From the NCBI GenBank assembly GCA_905183005.1, contig CAJJDO010000167.1, positions 29,800-93,799 of the forward strand: 64,000 bases of DNA, read 5' to 3'. This document shows, piece after piece, positions 10,269-21,768 of the stretch. The notes below the pieces were generated by a model that was not told the DNA's origin, made no database searches, and saw only the letters and a program-made list of their open reading frames with translations. The DNA is from Paramecium pentaurelia (taxonomy: Eukaryota; Ciliophora; Oligohymenophorea; Peniculida; Parameciidae). The stretch's first letter is position 1, and each line of letters starts with the position of its first letter. Both the position numbers and the translations under genes were made by a program.

Positions 10269-13200
10269 TCAAATTTTGATGACAACATCTGTCCCTTATT
10301 GCTCTAATCTTTTAATTAGGTCTCTCTATTCATCTCTTGTAAAGCGTTACAAACATTAAGACATATCTATATAAATTTCAGTTGTTTATTCATTAAGAGT
10401 TTCTAATTTTTCCCTTAATTGATCTTTATTAAACTCGCAATTTATTAAAATCATTTTTAAATAACAAAAATTTCTAAAATCATATTCTTAAAAATCTAAT
10501 TTAATATTTTCAAATTAAAGATAAAGAGTTTCCAATTACTTACTTTTTAAATTACTAGAAAATTAAAAAGTTTAAATAGCTGCTTTATTAATAATTGTTG
10601 CCTTAAAAAGTTTCAAATAAATGAATTTTGCAAATAGTTATTCACAATTATTTAGAATAACATTACCAGAAACATCAAAATAAAAATACTCAAAATTATA
10701 TCTATCTAATTTTAAAAATTTGTCATTTATATTTAAATTGATTTCTATTCCTACTTAAGAGGGATTATTTCTATATTATTGTATTATTTAGAAATATGAG
10801 TATGAAAAAGCTATTAGAGTTTCTGTTCTTTCAACACAAAATTCCATTTAATGTTCATTTGTAGCTTCTACTTGGAGTTGTAAGAAAAATAATTTTTTTG
10901 GAAAATTTTTAAGAATTACATTATTAAGAGGAATATGGATTGGATTTACTTCATCTAAATAATAATTCAATTTTAATTAATAGATTGGGCTTACTTTTAA
11001 ACACCTTATTAAATCATTTAATTCACTTCCCATACATAACAATCTCTATGCCTAATCAATTTCTAAAATATTTGTTATACAAGCAAACACATACCTAAAC
11101 TAAGCTAACTTCTTCTATTTTCTTAAGCCAGAATAATTAGAAAAATTTAATGTTTTCAAATTAATTTTAAATACGCATCTTTCTTTTAAATAATATTCAT
11201 TTACTTTTGACATAATTGAGAAAGATTTAGGATATTCCAATAATATTTGATTTGATATTTTGCTTAAATATTAAATAGATTCTAAGAATTAATTAACTGA
11301 AGATGTGCTTAAAATTAAAGCTGGAATAAAAAAGTCTTTAATTGTTATATCTAGTAAATCTAATATTGCATAACAACTTAATTGTATTTGTTAAATGAAA
11401 GCAAAAGTCCATATTTCATTCGATTGGTTATATGACAATGATAAAATATATATAAATAACTAAGGAATCCTATTCAAAGTGTCTTATACATTTGCTCTCC
11501 ACATCAAAGCCATATGAAATGGTTAATTTTTTCTTAATCTCAGGAGAAAGTCTTCATCATTATATTTATTGTAGAACTAAAATGCTGATACTATATTGCC
11601 TTAAAATTTTGAGGCATAACTATTGAACTTTGTGTAAGCTTTAATACTAAATTCTCTTCTTTTATATGTTTCTATTAGGTTTTCTTGGCAATCAAAACAA
11701 CTCCATATGGTTTCCTACATCTTTACAGTATTTAATATTGTATACAACAGAATATAAGAAAATTTTCTAAATTTTGAAAAAGTCTTAAATACACGCTGCT
11801 AAAATAATGCAAATGTAAATGGCTAGAATATTACATTAAATATAGTTAAAGCAATTAAGGCAGATTTAAATATATCATATTCTAGAGTCAAATAGATCAG
11901 AGACAAAATTTATAACAATGCATTCATAGAATCTTAAGTAATTATCGTAAATGTATCACAACTTTCCTAACATTTCAAAATACATTGATAAAAATCATAC
12001 AAGAATAACAAAAAAAAATTTTTACAAACAGACTCTGCAAAAATCTCTCTTTTCGTTATATTATCGATATGAGTTCTTGCTTCATTAATGATTCTATGAA
12101 TATCTTCTTAATGTTCTTATGGTTCGACTTGAATTAGAGTTGAAAATTCTTCAGAAATTTAGATGTAGCCATTATTAAAAAATTAATTATGTTTTAATGC
12201 TGACATCCCAGCATTTATTTTTGTATTCTCAATTATTTAAAATTATTGGATTCTCTCCTTTTCAATATCAATATTATCTTCAAACCAAAGATCCTCAAGA
12301 TTTTCATTGTTCTAAAGTTAAAAATATAAATTTGGAATATTGTTAAAAATACCTTCCAATTATGATAGTTTATCTTCTTCATTATATAAAAGACTTATTT
12401 ATTCTACTTGAATCAATTTAAAGAAATTAGCTAAATATTATAATGTAACATCATCATATTCATCAATAAAATGAAATTCAAGGTTTTTATATTCTTTATA
12501 CCTTAATAAGTAACTTATTATTTATATCATGCATCTTTTCTTTTAATAATGACTGAAATTACTTGGATCGATATGAAAATAATAAGAATAACAAAATGAC
12601 ATATTAATTGAATTAGATTTTAATAATTGTTTTGTTTCTTAAATGAACTTTAACTTGATTTTTCTGTCTCTAAATATTAGGTCTGTTTACATTTATCTAT
12701 CGTTTGTAGTGAATACAATAAATTATAATTCAAAAAAGTAGTAGATTAAATTAGTAGCTAATAATAGAATACAAAACACATTAAATCCATCCCATGATCC
12801 TTTTTCTGTATTAAAAAAACCTTAGATAAAGAGTTAAGGTATTGTTTAAATAGACATAGTTATCATCATTGAGAGAAGAGCAACTCTATGGAATATAAAA
12901 TCCCTAAAGATATTGACAGGTTTTTTTCTATCTTTGAAAAGCCTACTTGGATTTCTTTTTTTATCTTCGAAACTCAATTTTTAGTATTTATTAATTTCAC
13001 TGAATGAGAACTATCTAATAGATTAATCTCTGTTGTAATAAATAATAAATGGAGCTAATTTAAAATAACTTAAGAATCCCATAAACATATAATATATATA
13101 ATTAGCAATTTCAGCAAAAAAACTATTTTAAACAACTTTTTTGAAATGATATGTATACATCCAAGCTAAACTATGAATTAAAACACATGAAATTATAGAT

Positions 13201-14541
13201 AAATTATAACAGAACTCATAGTATATAGTATCATCAGTAAAGTTATTATGTAAGCGGTAAATTAATGTAAAGATAAGTTCTAGAACACTTAAAAGATATA
13301 TAAAAGCTTGAAATATTATTTTAGCATTATGTTTCCAAATACTTGAGCATCTCTTAATTTCAATTAACCGAGTTTCTNTTCTAAAGTTAAAAATATAAAT
13401 TTGGAATATTGTTAAAAATACCTTCCAATTATGATAGTTTATCTTCTTCATTATATAAAAGACTTATTTATTCTACTTGAATCAATTTAAAGAAATTAGC
13501 TAAATATTATAATGTAACATCATCATATTCATCAATAAAATGAAATTCAAGGTTTTTATATTCTTTATACCTTAATAAGTAACTTATTATTTATATCATG
13601 CATCTTTTCTTTTAATAATGACTGAAATTACTTGGATCGATATGAAAATAATAAGAATAACAAAATGACATATTAATTGAATTAGATTTTAATAATTGTT
13701 TTGTTTCTTAAATGAACTTTAACTTGATTTTTCTGTCTCTAAATATTAGGTCTGTTTACATTTATCTATCGTTTGTAGTGAATACAATAAATTATAATTC
13801 AAAAAAGTAGTAGATTAAATTAGTAGCTAATAATAGAATACAAAACACATTAAATCCATCCCATGATCCTTTTTCTGTATTAAAAAAACCTTAGATAAAG
13901 AGTTAAGGTATTGTTTAAATAGACATAGTTATCATCATTGAGAGAAGAGCAACTCTATGGAATATAAAATCCCTAAAGATATTGACAGGTTTTTTTCTAT
14001 CTTTGAAAAGCCTACTTGGATTTCTTTTTTTATCTTCGAAACTCAATTTTTAGTATTTATTAATTTCACTGAATGAGAACTATCTAATAGATTAATCTCT
14101 GTTGTAATAAATAATAAATGGAGCTAATTTAAAATAACTTAAGAATCCCATAAACATATAATATATATAATTAGCAATTTCAGCAAAAAAACTATTTTAA
14201 ACAACTTTTTTGAAATGATATGTATACATCCAAGCTAAACTATGAATTAAAACACATGAAATTATAGATAAATTATAACAGAACTCATAGTATATAGTAT
14301 CATCAGTAAAGTTATTATGTAAGCGGTAAATTAATGTAAAGATAAGTTCTAGAACACTTAAAAGATATATAAAAGCTTGAAATATTATTTTAGCATTATG
14401 TTTCCAAATACTTGAGCATCTCTTAATTTCAATTAACCGAGTTTCTATTAATTCTTAGAAGTCGCTCTTCAAATACATCATTTCATGGGGTGACCAATCT
14501 AAATGAGGTTCAGGAAAAAGACCTAAACATCGTCGCCACAT
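10269..14541 (-). CDS. Large membrane protein with LRR-like C-terminus (1,067 aa after collapsing an assembly duplication)
   Basis: ATG 14541, TGA 10269-10271. As printed, the gene is split by N at 13378 and by a duplicated 1,068-bp block (13379-14446 repeats 12310-13377). Dropping one block and the N leaves 3,204 nt, exactly 1,068 codons with no TGA and no intron. The N-terminal part has several hydrophobic segments and two copies of an IPQLFI motif (QTIPQLFIQ and NRIPQLFIY), one in each membrane half, suggesting internal duplication. The middle is acidic and helical (EEDKLSQLEGIFNNIP). The last 250 residues contain weak leucine-rich units (LETLYLQFENI, LKMILINCEF) and end in GTDVVIKI. The role is unknown. 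A partial paralogue of the last part lies at 19225-19612. Confidence 0.8.
12310..13377. repeat. Assembly duplicate 1, copy A
   Basis: This block of 1,068 bp reappears at 13379-14446, immediately after the single N at 13378. I saw no difference where I compared lines. It lies inside one ORF, and the ORF is intact only when one copy is removed, so it is an unmerged overlap of contig ends. Confidence 0.9.
13379..14446. repeat. Assembly duplicate 1, copy B
   Basis: Second copy of the 12310-13377 block. It continues directly into the 5' end of the large membrane protein gene, so this is the copy joined to the true start codon at 14541. Confidence 0.9.
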
Positions 14542-14945
14542 TGATTTTCTTCAAAAACAAATAAATAATTTTATTTTATTTAATAATATCATTTCTCTCA
14601 CAATTTACTAGAAAAATTTAAATCTATTATCTTAAACTTACTAATTTTCAAATTTTAATAAAAGATTTAAACTCTAATGTGCTTATGTACAATATATATA
14701 CTCTAATAAAGTAAAAATCAAATGAAGTGTGAAGTATTCTAATTAAATTTAAATTAAATGGATAAATAAAAAGAGTTAAAGAAATTTAAAATCACATTAA
14801 TATTATATCATTTGATAATAATAATAAAAAATGAATACTACTCATATACAATTATATAAATAATTTTATACTGAAAATATACTGCCAAATATTTATTATT
14901 TAAGTTTTTATACTCCTTTTCACTCATATAAATTAAATTTAGAAA
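14542..14945. other. Intergenic, divergent spacer
   Basis: AT-rich spacer between the start of the large minus-strand gene and the plus-strand ORF at 14946. No motif seen. Confidence 0.5.
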
Positions 14946-16320
14946 ATGTCAACACAATAAGAATTATCAATATTTAATCAATCTGTTGCGTGTCCTAAAA
15001 ATTTGCCTTTAGTTAGAACTTTAATTAAAAACTGTTATCCTTATCCAGATTTACTTTAATTTCTGTTCTTAAATATAATTGAAATTCTTATCCTCTACAA
15101 TACAATTTAGTATAGATTAATTGAAAAATCTATATCTCTAGATGATCCTTTTACGATTAATAATAAAATTATTATATCAAAAGAGCCTATTATTTCGCTT
15201 TCATTTAGTTCAGACTTATATTTAATGCTCAAATATATCTGAACGATTGGATATAACAAATTAGTTTGCTGTGTTGTATGATAAATAACATATTGAATTG
15301 TTTGGTTTTTTAGATAATACTGTTATGAACTAGTTAATGAATTAACCTTCTATTACTCTTTTGAATCATCATAAATTTATACTTTATAACATTAGTTAAA
15401 TGATTTCTATTTCAATTGTAAATATGTGAGATTAATTCATACCTTATAATGTTTTTCAATAAGATTTTTAGAGTCTTGTTATTTAATAGTAATTGAACAG
15501 CACATTTTTTATCCAAATTCTATAAATTGAAATGAAATGATGGTCCTGCCAATAGTATTTTTGTAATTTGATGTGTTATAAATTGAATAATACAAAATAC
15601 ACTATCATAATGCAGTAAATAAAGTATATTTTTTTTCAGAAAACATTTTTTTACTACTTTTCTTTATCCTATCTTCAAATTGAAAATGATTAATTTTATT
15701 TTTCCTTAGAGTTTGCACAGTTATTATCTGCTTTGTTTTGAGAATGAAGTAATTGATCAGACAGCTATATAAATTGAACTGATAACTACTATTTTATAAG
15801 ATAGATCATCCTTAATGTTAATTTCTGGTTTCTAGGAATCTCTAGTAACTTTTTTTTAATTTCTTTAGGGTTTTTCTAAAATTGAAGAATAGATTATGAT
15901 TATTATATCTTTGTTATTACCACTAACCTTGCCGATTTATGTATTTTTCTTCAAATTCAAATGTAGACATTATTACTTGAATTTTTTACATTTCGAATAT
16001 CAAAGTAAGTTTAATATGTATAATTTGAAACATTTCTATTCATTAAATTAAATGTGGCTATATTTATGAAAATTATAGATACACTATGAATTATATTGTT
16101 AAAGACTACTTTAATTCTGGGATTGTTACAAACTAGACATAATAATGAATCATCTTATTTTTTAGAATCTACTTTTTTAGTATAATAATTTAATCAATAA
16201 TCCTATTATTCTTAAAGATATATTGTTTCATTCTAATTTAGTACTTTTCATTACTTATATTATTTTATTTACTTTAAGAATTAAATTAACATTCAATAAT
16301 CTAAATTCTTGTTGACATTT
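14946..16320 (+). pseudogene. Probably decaying membrane-protein gene
   Basis: ATG 14946 opens a 98-codon frame with good coding character (starts MSTQQELSIFNQSVACPKN) that stops at TGA 15240-15242. The next frame continues with coding-like text (CSNISERLDITNQFAVLYD) for about 70 codons to another TGA. A third open stretch from about 15705 encodes EVIDQTAIQIEL, then a hydrophobic segment (IIISLLLPLTLPIYVFFF) and CRHYYLNFLHF, before a further TGA. No GT...AG intron of Paramecium size joins these pieces. I infer a gene losing its frame, though missed introns remain possible. Family unknown. Confidence 0.4.
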
Positions 16321-16704
16321 TTAATTAATAATTTTGAATCATTTAGCCGCTAATATCTCTAATTATTCGGTAAAATTAAAGAGAGATTTAATTAAATTGC
16401 TGTTGATAAATAACATATTCATTTGATAAAACTAATAATTCAAATTAATTTAAAAAATTTAATTAAAGAGGAGTTCTCATAATTTTTTAAACAAAATTGA
16501 ATAAAAATTTAAAGAGCCCAAGAAAATTAAATTAAAAAAAAGATTAGATATTTCTTGGTTAAAAAAAATGAGTTTCCTAATTGCCATTAAATCTTCTTAA
16601 ACATTCAATATATAATTATATTTTAATTTTCCAAATAAACTTTGATATTATGATTATGTTTAAACAGAATCTGATAAATAGAAGTTATATATTAGAATTA
16701 AAAT

Positions 16705-18240
16705 TCAAGAAAGATAAAATATGCAATAAAATTGAGATCTTGGATAAAATTACTTATACAAATATCTGAAATTACAACATAATATTAAATCTTAACAAGT
16801 TAGAATAAGCTTATTTACTTCTACTAGATATAAATATAATGTTTTACACTTTTTTTAATATTTTACTTAACTTAAAAATCTTAATTAATTATATTTAAGC
16901 TTTTAGGAATAATATTTCATTTGAAAAATAAAAAAGAAAGAGAATTATAAATCCCTTTTTTTTTCATGGAGTAAAATTCTATATGGTCTCACATCTTTTG
17001 ACTCATTAACAACAAAATAATTCTTTAACTTCATTTTCTAACTTTATCTAATTTTTTTTGGATTTACTCTTATCATAAATATTACCGCAAACTATTTATC
17101 CAGAACTTAAGTGTAACTTGCATATCTATCTCTAGTGCAAACATTAAAATCATTTGAAAAATAAATTCCATTTCCTACTTTTATCATGTTTCCAAATTCA
17201 TCTTAACAATCGTTATTAGCATATAAATTATTCACACCAACCATTAAATTATTTTTAACAATAGAATTGACAAATTTTTGCCTTGTACCATGATACATGA
17301 TTCTCCATTCATTAGGGTTGCCATCCATTTATATCCAATCTTAATTTTCTCCATGTTTTTTAATATCTAATCCAAATCCATAACAACCTCTTGGAAAATA
17401 ATAATCATATCTGTGATCAGGAGGTCCTCTTTATTCTTTTTCTTTAAAATTACTCCACTTCATATTGTATTTAGGATTAAATTCATCAGAAGTAAGAATT
17501 ATTCCAGAACTTTTTGCTAATTATTCTTCAGCAACTCTTGCTTAATCAAAGTATGCTAAATATTCTATTTTCCCATTACAATATTTATGTAAATATACCT
17601 ATGCAGCTGGAATATTTTATATTAATTATTAAATTTCATCATAAGTTTTTCCTTTAATTAAAAAATTAATTTCAAAACTTCCCTTTGATACTCCTAAAAT
17701 TTCAATTTAATCGATTGGAATTTATAGTGAGCTTGATAATTTTTAAGTAAAATCTACCAAATGAAATTCTAATAACTTTTTGTCTTCCATAATTTTATCA
17801 TAATCAAGTTATTCATTTCTAATCTTAAAGCAAGACTAATCTTAAGAAAAAATTCGTATAACTTAATCCAATCCAAATGATTTTATTTTATTTGATTTCA
17901 AAACCTCTATATTTAAATCTCTTAATAGTTATTCTTTTAAAACATAGAGCATCAATTCAGGATTTGAAGCTTCAATATTTTAATTTATATGAGGAATTGA
18001 TTTTGGTTCAACAACCAATTATAATTTTCTAAATAGTTATTACTAATATAAATGTTTTTAGTATTATTTTTAATCCTTAGTAAGATTACTATTCTAATCT
18101 ATTTTATCAAGTTAATTTCCTAACAAACTTATTTATTCTTTAAATAAAGTTTTAGCAAGAATATTTTATAATTCCCAATTTTATGTTATGATAGGTTCTA
18201 AGCGCTACTCTATTTTAGATGGGTTTTATTATTATTTCAT
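16705..18240 (-). CDS. PARP-like (ADP-ribosyltransferase-fold) protein
   Basis: ATG 18240, TGA 16705-16707, intronless, 511 aa. The N-terminal 220 residues are helical and Gln/Leu-rich, followed by a small alpha/beta region (about 175-260). The C-terminal domain has WSNFKEKE, a YYFPRGCYGFGLDIKKHG stretch, NPNEWRIMYHGTR, IVKNNLMVG, then GNGIYFSNDF with CTRDRYAS, and finally VNESKDVRPYRILL. The order HGT - GIYFS - RPYRIL is that of the PARP catalytic fold, where His and Tyr hold NAD. I did not find a clear catalytic Glu, so mono-ADP-ribosylation or a non-catalytic role is open. The last 80 residues, after RILL, are low-complexity and overlap an insertion of about 170 bp absent from the dead copy, so the real end may be near 16973. 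Confidence 0.65.
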
Positions 18241-19224
18241 TTTATAAAATTAATAATAAAATATTCAATTATTGATTTTCAAAGCCATTATAATAGAATT
18301 TCAATTATTTTTAATTAAAATGTTCTGATTAAATACTAGTATTATTTACAGAATATTTATGAAAAATTCTAAACACTTTAAAATGATAATTAATTGATTC
18401 TTGATATAAACACTATCTCGATTCTTTGTTAATTGCTAAAAAGCTTTAAGTCTAAGAATTTGAATCAGATTAACTTTAAATTTTAACCCTTTCAACTTTG
18501 AAAATTATATATAACCCAAAATTTATAAGTATTTGTTATATCAGCTGAACTAAAAATTTCTGAGAAGATGATGTTTGGCAGTTATCAATTTAATTTACAA
18601 TAATTTTTAATAATTAATATCAATTTGAGATGTTATCAATGATATAGTGTAAATCAATACGTCGGATTTTATTTATGAATAGAAGTAATATTAGCGAAAA
18701 AAGGATCGCGGATGTCTTTTCTTTTTCAATGACCCTGAGCCGATCCTGAATATGATTTTTAAGCGATTTTTTTAAGTACAAACAGTGTTTTTCATAGATC
18801 TTTTCATAGATTTCGCATTAAAAAAAATAATTGTTCGAGAGGATGCATATTAAAAGGTTTTAAATTTCTATTTTTATAATGTATCAATTTTTTGAACCCA
18901 TCACTTACATTAATATTTAGATACTTGATTTGTTTTTGTTGAATGAAAAAAAAAGGAATTAGTTAAAAGTTCATTGCAATTAGAATTATACAAAATATAA
19001 ATTTTTAATCTGCTAAAATGTTTTATCAACCTTAAATTTGGTCTTTGATTATGTTTAATCATCTAAACCATATCTAATTGATAGACTTGTTGAGTTCAAT
19101 TTGCTTTTTTATATAATGAAAAATGTATTTAAAGTTAAACATAGTTTACTAGTTTTTCTATTTTTTATAGTAGTATAAAAAGAAAATACATATAAAATTG
19201 TATTCATAAGATATATTTAAATAT
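18241..19224. other. No gene seen; GC-richer island at about 18690-18830
   Basis: Mostly AT-rich. The 140-bp island (contains GGATCGCGGATG and GAGCCGATCCTG) is clearly richer in G and C than its surroundings, but has no long frame free of TGA on either strand. It does not resemble tRNA or rRNA. It could be an unrecognised small RNA or the remains of an exon. Confidence 0.35.
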
Positions 19225-19612
19225 TCAAATTTTAATGAAAATATCTGTTCCTTTCAATTCTAATTTTCTAATAAGGTCTCTCTATTCTTCTCTTGTAAAG
19301 CTTTACAAACATAAAGACATTTATATATAAATTTCCCTTTTATATTAATTTAGATTTTCTAATTTTTCCCTTAATTGATTTTTTATTATATTCACAATTC
19401 CTTATTATAATTTTAATTTTCAAATATAATATCAAGAGTTTCTAATAACTTTCTTCTTAAATTATTAGAAAATTAAAAAATCTATATAAATGCTTTATTA
19501 ATAATATTTGCCTTGTAAAATTTCAAATAACTAAATCTTGCAAAAAATTATTAACAATTATTAAGAATAAAATTACCAGAAATTTCAAAATAAAAATATT
19601 ATTGAAATGAAG
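19225..19612 (-). pseudogene. Truncated paralogue of the large membrane/LRR-like gene
   Basis: The minus strand encodes the same C-terminus as the gene at 10269-14541: EIYIQMSLCLQSFTREEQ followed by RDLIRKLELKGTDIFIKI and TGA at 19225-19227. Similarity extends upstream to about 19610, where it matches 10655-10700, then stops abruptly with no start codon. Only about 120 codons of a 1,067-codon gene are present, so it is a fragment created by duplication. Confidence 0.7.
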
Positions 19613-19881
19613 AGGGTATTTAGATAGAAAGAACTATGATTCATACACTTTCATACAAAAATTTCCTCTCATTCAATTAATATTGATTATCATTATCATA
19701 TATAGTATAAAATTTCAACATTTAATTTTCTAAAAAATTATGTTTGCTGCATATTCTGTTACCAAAACCTCAATTACTATTTAAATTTTATCACTATTTC
19801 CCATAAAAATAATAAAATTTTAGTTTCGATTTGCAACTATATTTTTATATTTTGAAATGAATCAAGCTAATATTGAATGAT

Positions 19882-20559
19882 ATGCCTAAGAAAAGCAAAT
19901 ATCCAAGAATGGTGAACTTATTATTTAATAAAATAAGGTAAATTTAAATTTAAAAGAATTATTTACATACTGATACATAGAAATACAGTCACATTAAAAA
20001 GATTCATGATAAATTAGTTATAAATAGCAGACATTTGAATTAAGTATTTAAAATGTAAGAAGAAGATCTGACAGCACATTACTATATATATCAACATTTC
20101 TTTAGGAAAGAGGCTAAATTTATAAAGAAATTAGTAATGCTTTAGGATGAAATTGAAAAGATGAAAATTTTAAGGAATATTTTTGTTATGGTTATATTTA
20201 TAATGATTTTTTAAGTAAGTTAATTAGGTTGCACTCAATAATTATTGAATTAGAAAGAAGGAATAAAACTTAGTAAGAATTTTTTTCAAGATGAATATAA
20301 ACAGTATTCTCTCTATTCTACAGTAACTAAGTTAATTCCTAAATATTGCAATACATATTAGATAATAAAATACATTCAATAAGAATTAATATAGAAGGGA
20401 AATTGTTTAACTGAAATCGCTAAATAATTAATTATCATACTTATTCTCATTTTTAATAGATTATTATTAGAAACTGTATATTATTCCAAAATAAAAGATT
20501 TTGGTAAATTCAATTTATCATAAATAATAATAATAACATCAAGGTGGCATTTAAATTGA
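19882..20559 (+). CDS. 225-aa protein with two hydrophobic segments, unknown
   Basis: ATG 19882, TGA 20557-20559, intronless. The preceding in-frame TGA at 19858-19860 fixes the start region. The N-terminal half is basic and helical (MPKKSKYPRMVNLLF; QEEDLTAHYYIYQHFFRKEA), followed by a membrane segment (about 103-116, IFVMVIFIMIFQVS) after a coiled-coil-like QDEIEKMKIL. A middle part contains STVTKLIPKYC, and a second hydrophobic segment (LIIILILIFNRLLL) comes near the end. No known family. A broken copy lies at 8985-9345, which supports this being a real gene lineage. Confidence 0.6.
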
Positions 20560-20618
20560 GTAAAAATTAAGATGTTATGATACTTATATTTATATATTAT
20601 AAGTAAAAATATATTAAA

Positions 20619-21694
20619 TCAAAGTTTCTTTATGATTTATCTTTTCAAATTAACTAAATTTTGTATTAACATGATTCTGGATATTTCATTTCTTTTATAA
20701 TTTTATAATTTAACAATTATAAATTCTCCCAATTAATCAATGAATTATAATATTTAATTATTATGAGATTTAATTTATTTCAATAGAATTAATTGTTCCA
20801 TTTCTTATTCGATATCATTGTCTAAATCAAATTTGTTTATCAATACTTTGATTACTTCATTATTAATTTAATTTAGATTGAATGTCAATTGAATCCTTTC
20901 ATTTTCGAATTAACTTTTAATAAAAGCATAAACTAAATTAGAATATGGATTACTTTATTAATTTCCAATTGCTTAATAAAATTAAAAAGTATTGCGAATA
21001 AATTATAGAATTTCTTCTTCTATTTCTTCTGGATTTGATGATAGTAATTTACATAGATGTTATAATTTGTTATATTGTAAAGAATCTTCTCTTCTAAAAG
21101 TAGTTAAGAGACTAGCATTTCGAAATTTATCAATTTAACTTTACAAAGATTCAATTTTGGACATGTATTATTTCTTAATATTTTAAAGATAATAATATAC
21201 TTCTTAATGGGATGTATTCAAATGCTATAACAATTCATTTTCTTTAAGTTAATTAGTTAATGTAATTAATAATTGTTATTGACTAGTTAATTATTCCTCT
21301 TAATTTGCTATTATATCAGTACTTTCTAAATAAATGAATCAGATTTACATTACAATAGCTATTTGTAATGGAGGATGACTTTGCTATTAATTTCATCTTA
21401 TTGTAGATATTGAGTCCTATCCTTTTTGAATTGAATGATAGATGAATATATGTGCAAAATGAGTGATTCATCATTATCATGATTAACTTCGAATATCTCA
21501 TTGAGTTATTTGCGAAAGGATTGTTATTATGATTACAATTAATTAATAAGTTCATCCTTCTATTTAATTTGATCATTGAGTTTTTTCGAATCATCATCTC
21601 TTAACTGAATAGATTGTCCTTCTGATTTAATTTGATTAGAGTGATAACTAATGGATCTAGTCTTTTGTTTGTTCTATCTCTTGATATTATTCAT
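20619..21694 (-). CDS. Coiled-coil protein
   Basis: ATG 21694, one 23-nt intron (21326-21348, GTAAAT...TTTAG), TGA 20619-20621; 350 aa. Rich in Gln, Asn, Leu and Lys with long heptad-like stretches (KLNDQIKQKDELINQLQSQ; EEQLTSQQQLLITLTNQLKE). The C-terminal half is also helical (NPEEIEEEILQFIRNTFQF). No catalytic motif and no hydrophobic membrane segment. It starts 74 bp downstream of the end of the importin-alpha gene, on the same strand. A structural or cytoskeletal role is plausible but not shown. Confidence 0.75.
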
Positions 21695-21768
21695 AATAGA
21701 ATGAAGAGATACAACCTTGTTGGTTGGTTTGAATGGTTAGTTAAGCATTAAATTAATAAATTATTAAT

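Noticed and set aside
12121..12140. GGTTCGA-like string suggesting a tRNA T-loop
   Set aside because: It lies inside a coding frame with no matching acceptor or D-stem; no tRNA gene was found in the window.
12310..14446. Real 1-kb tandem duplication or mobile element
   Set aside because: No terminal repeats or target-site duplication, boundary is an N, and the same pattern occurs at all three Ns; a contig-overlap artefact explains it better.
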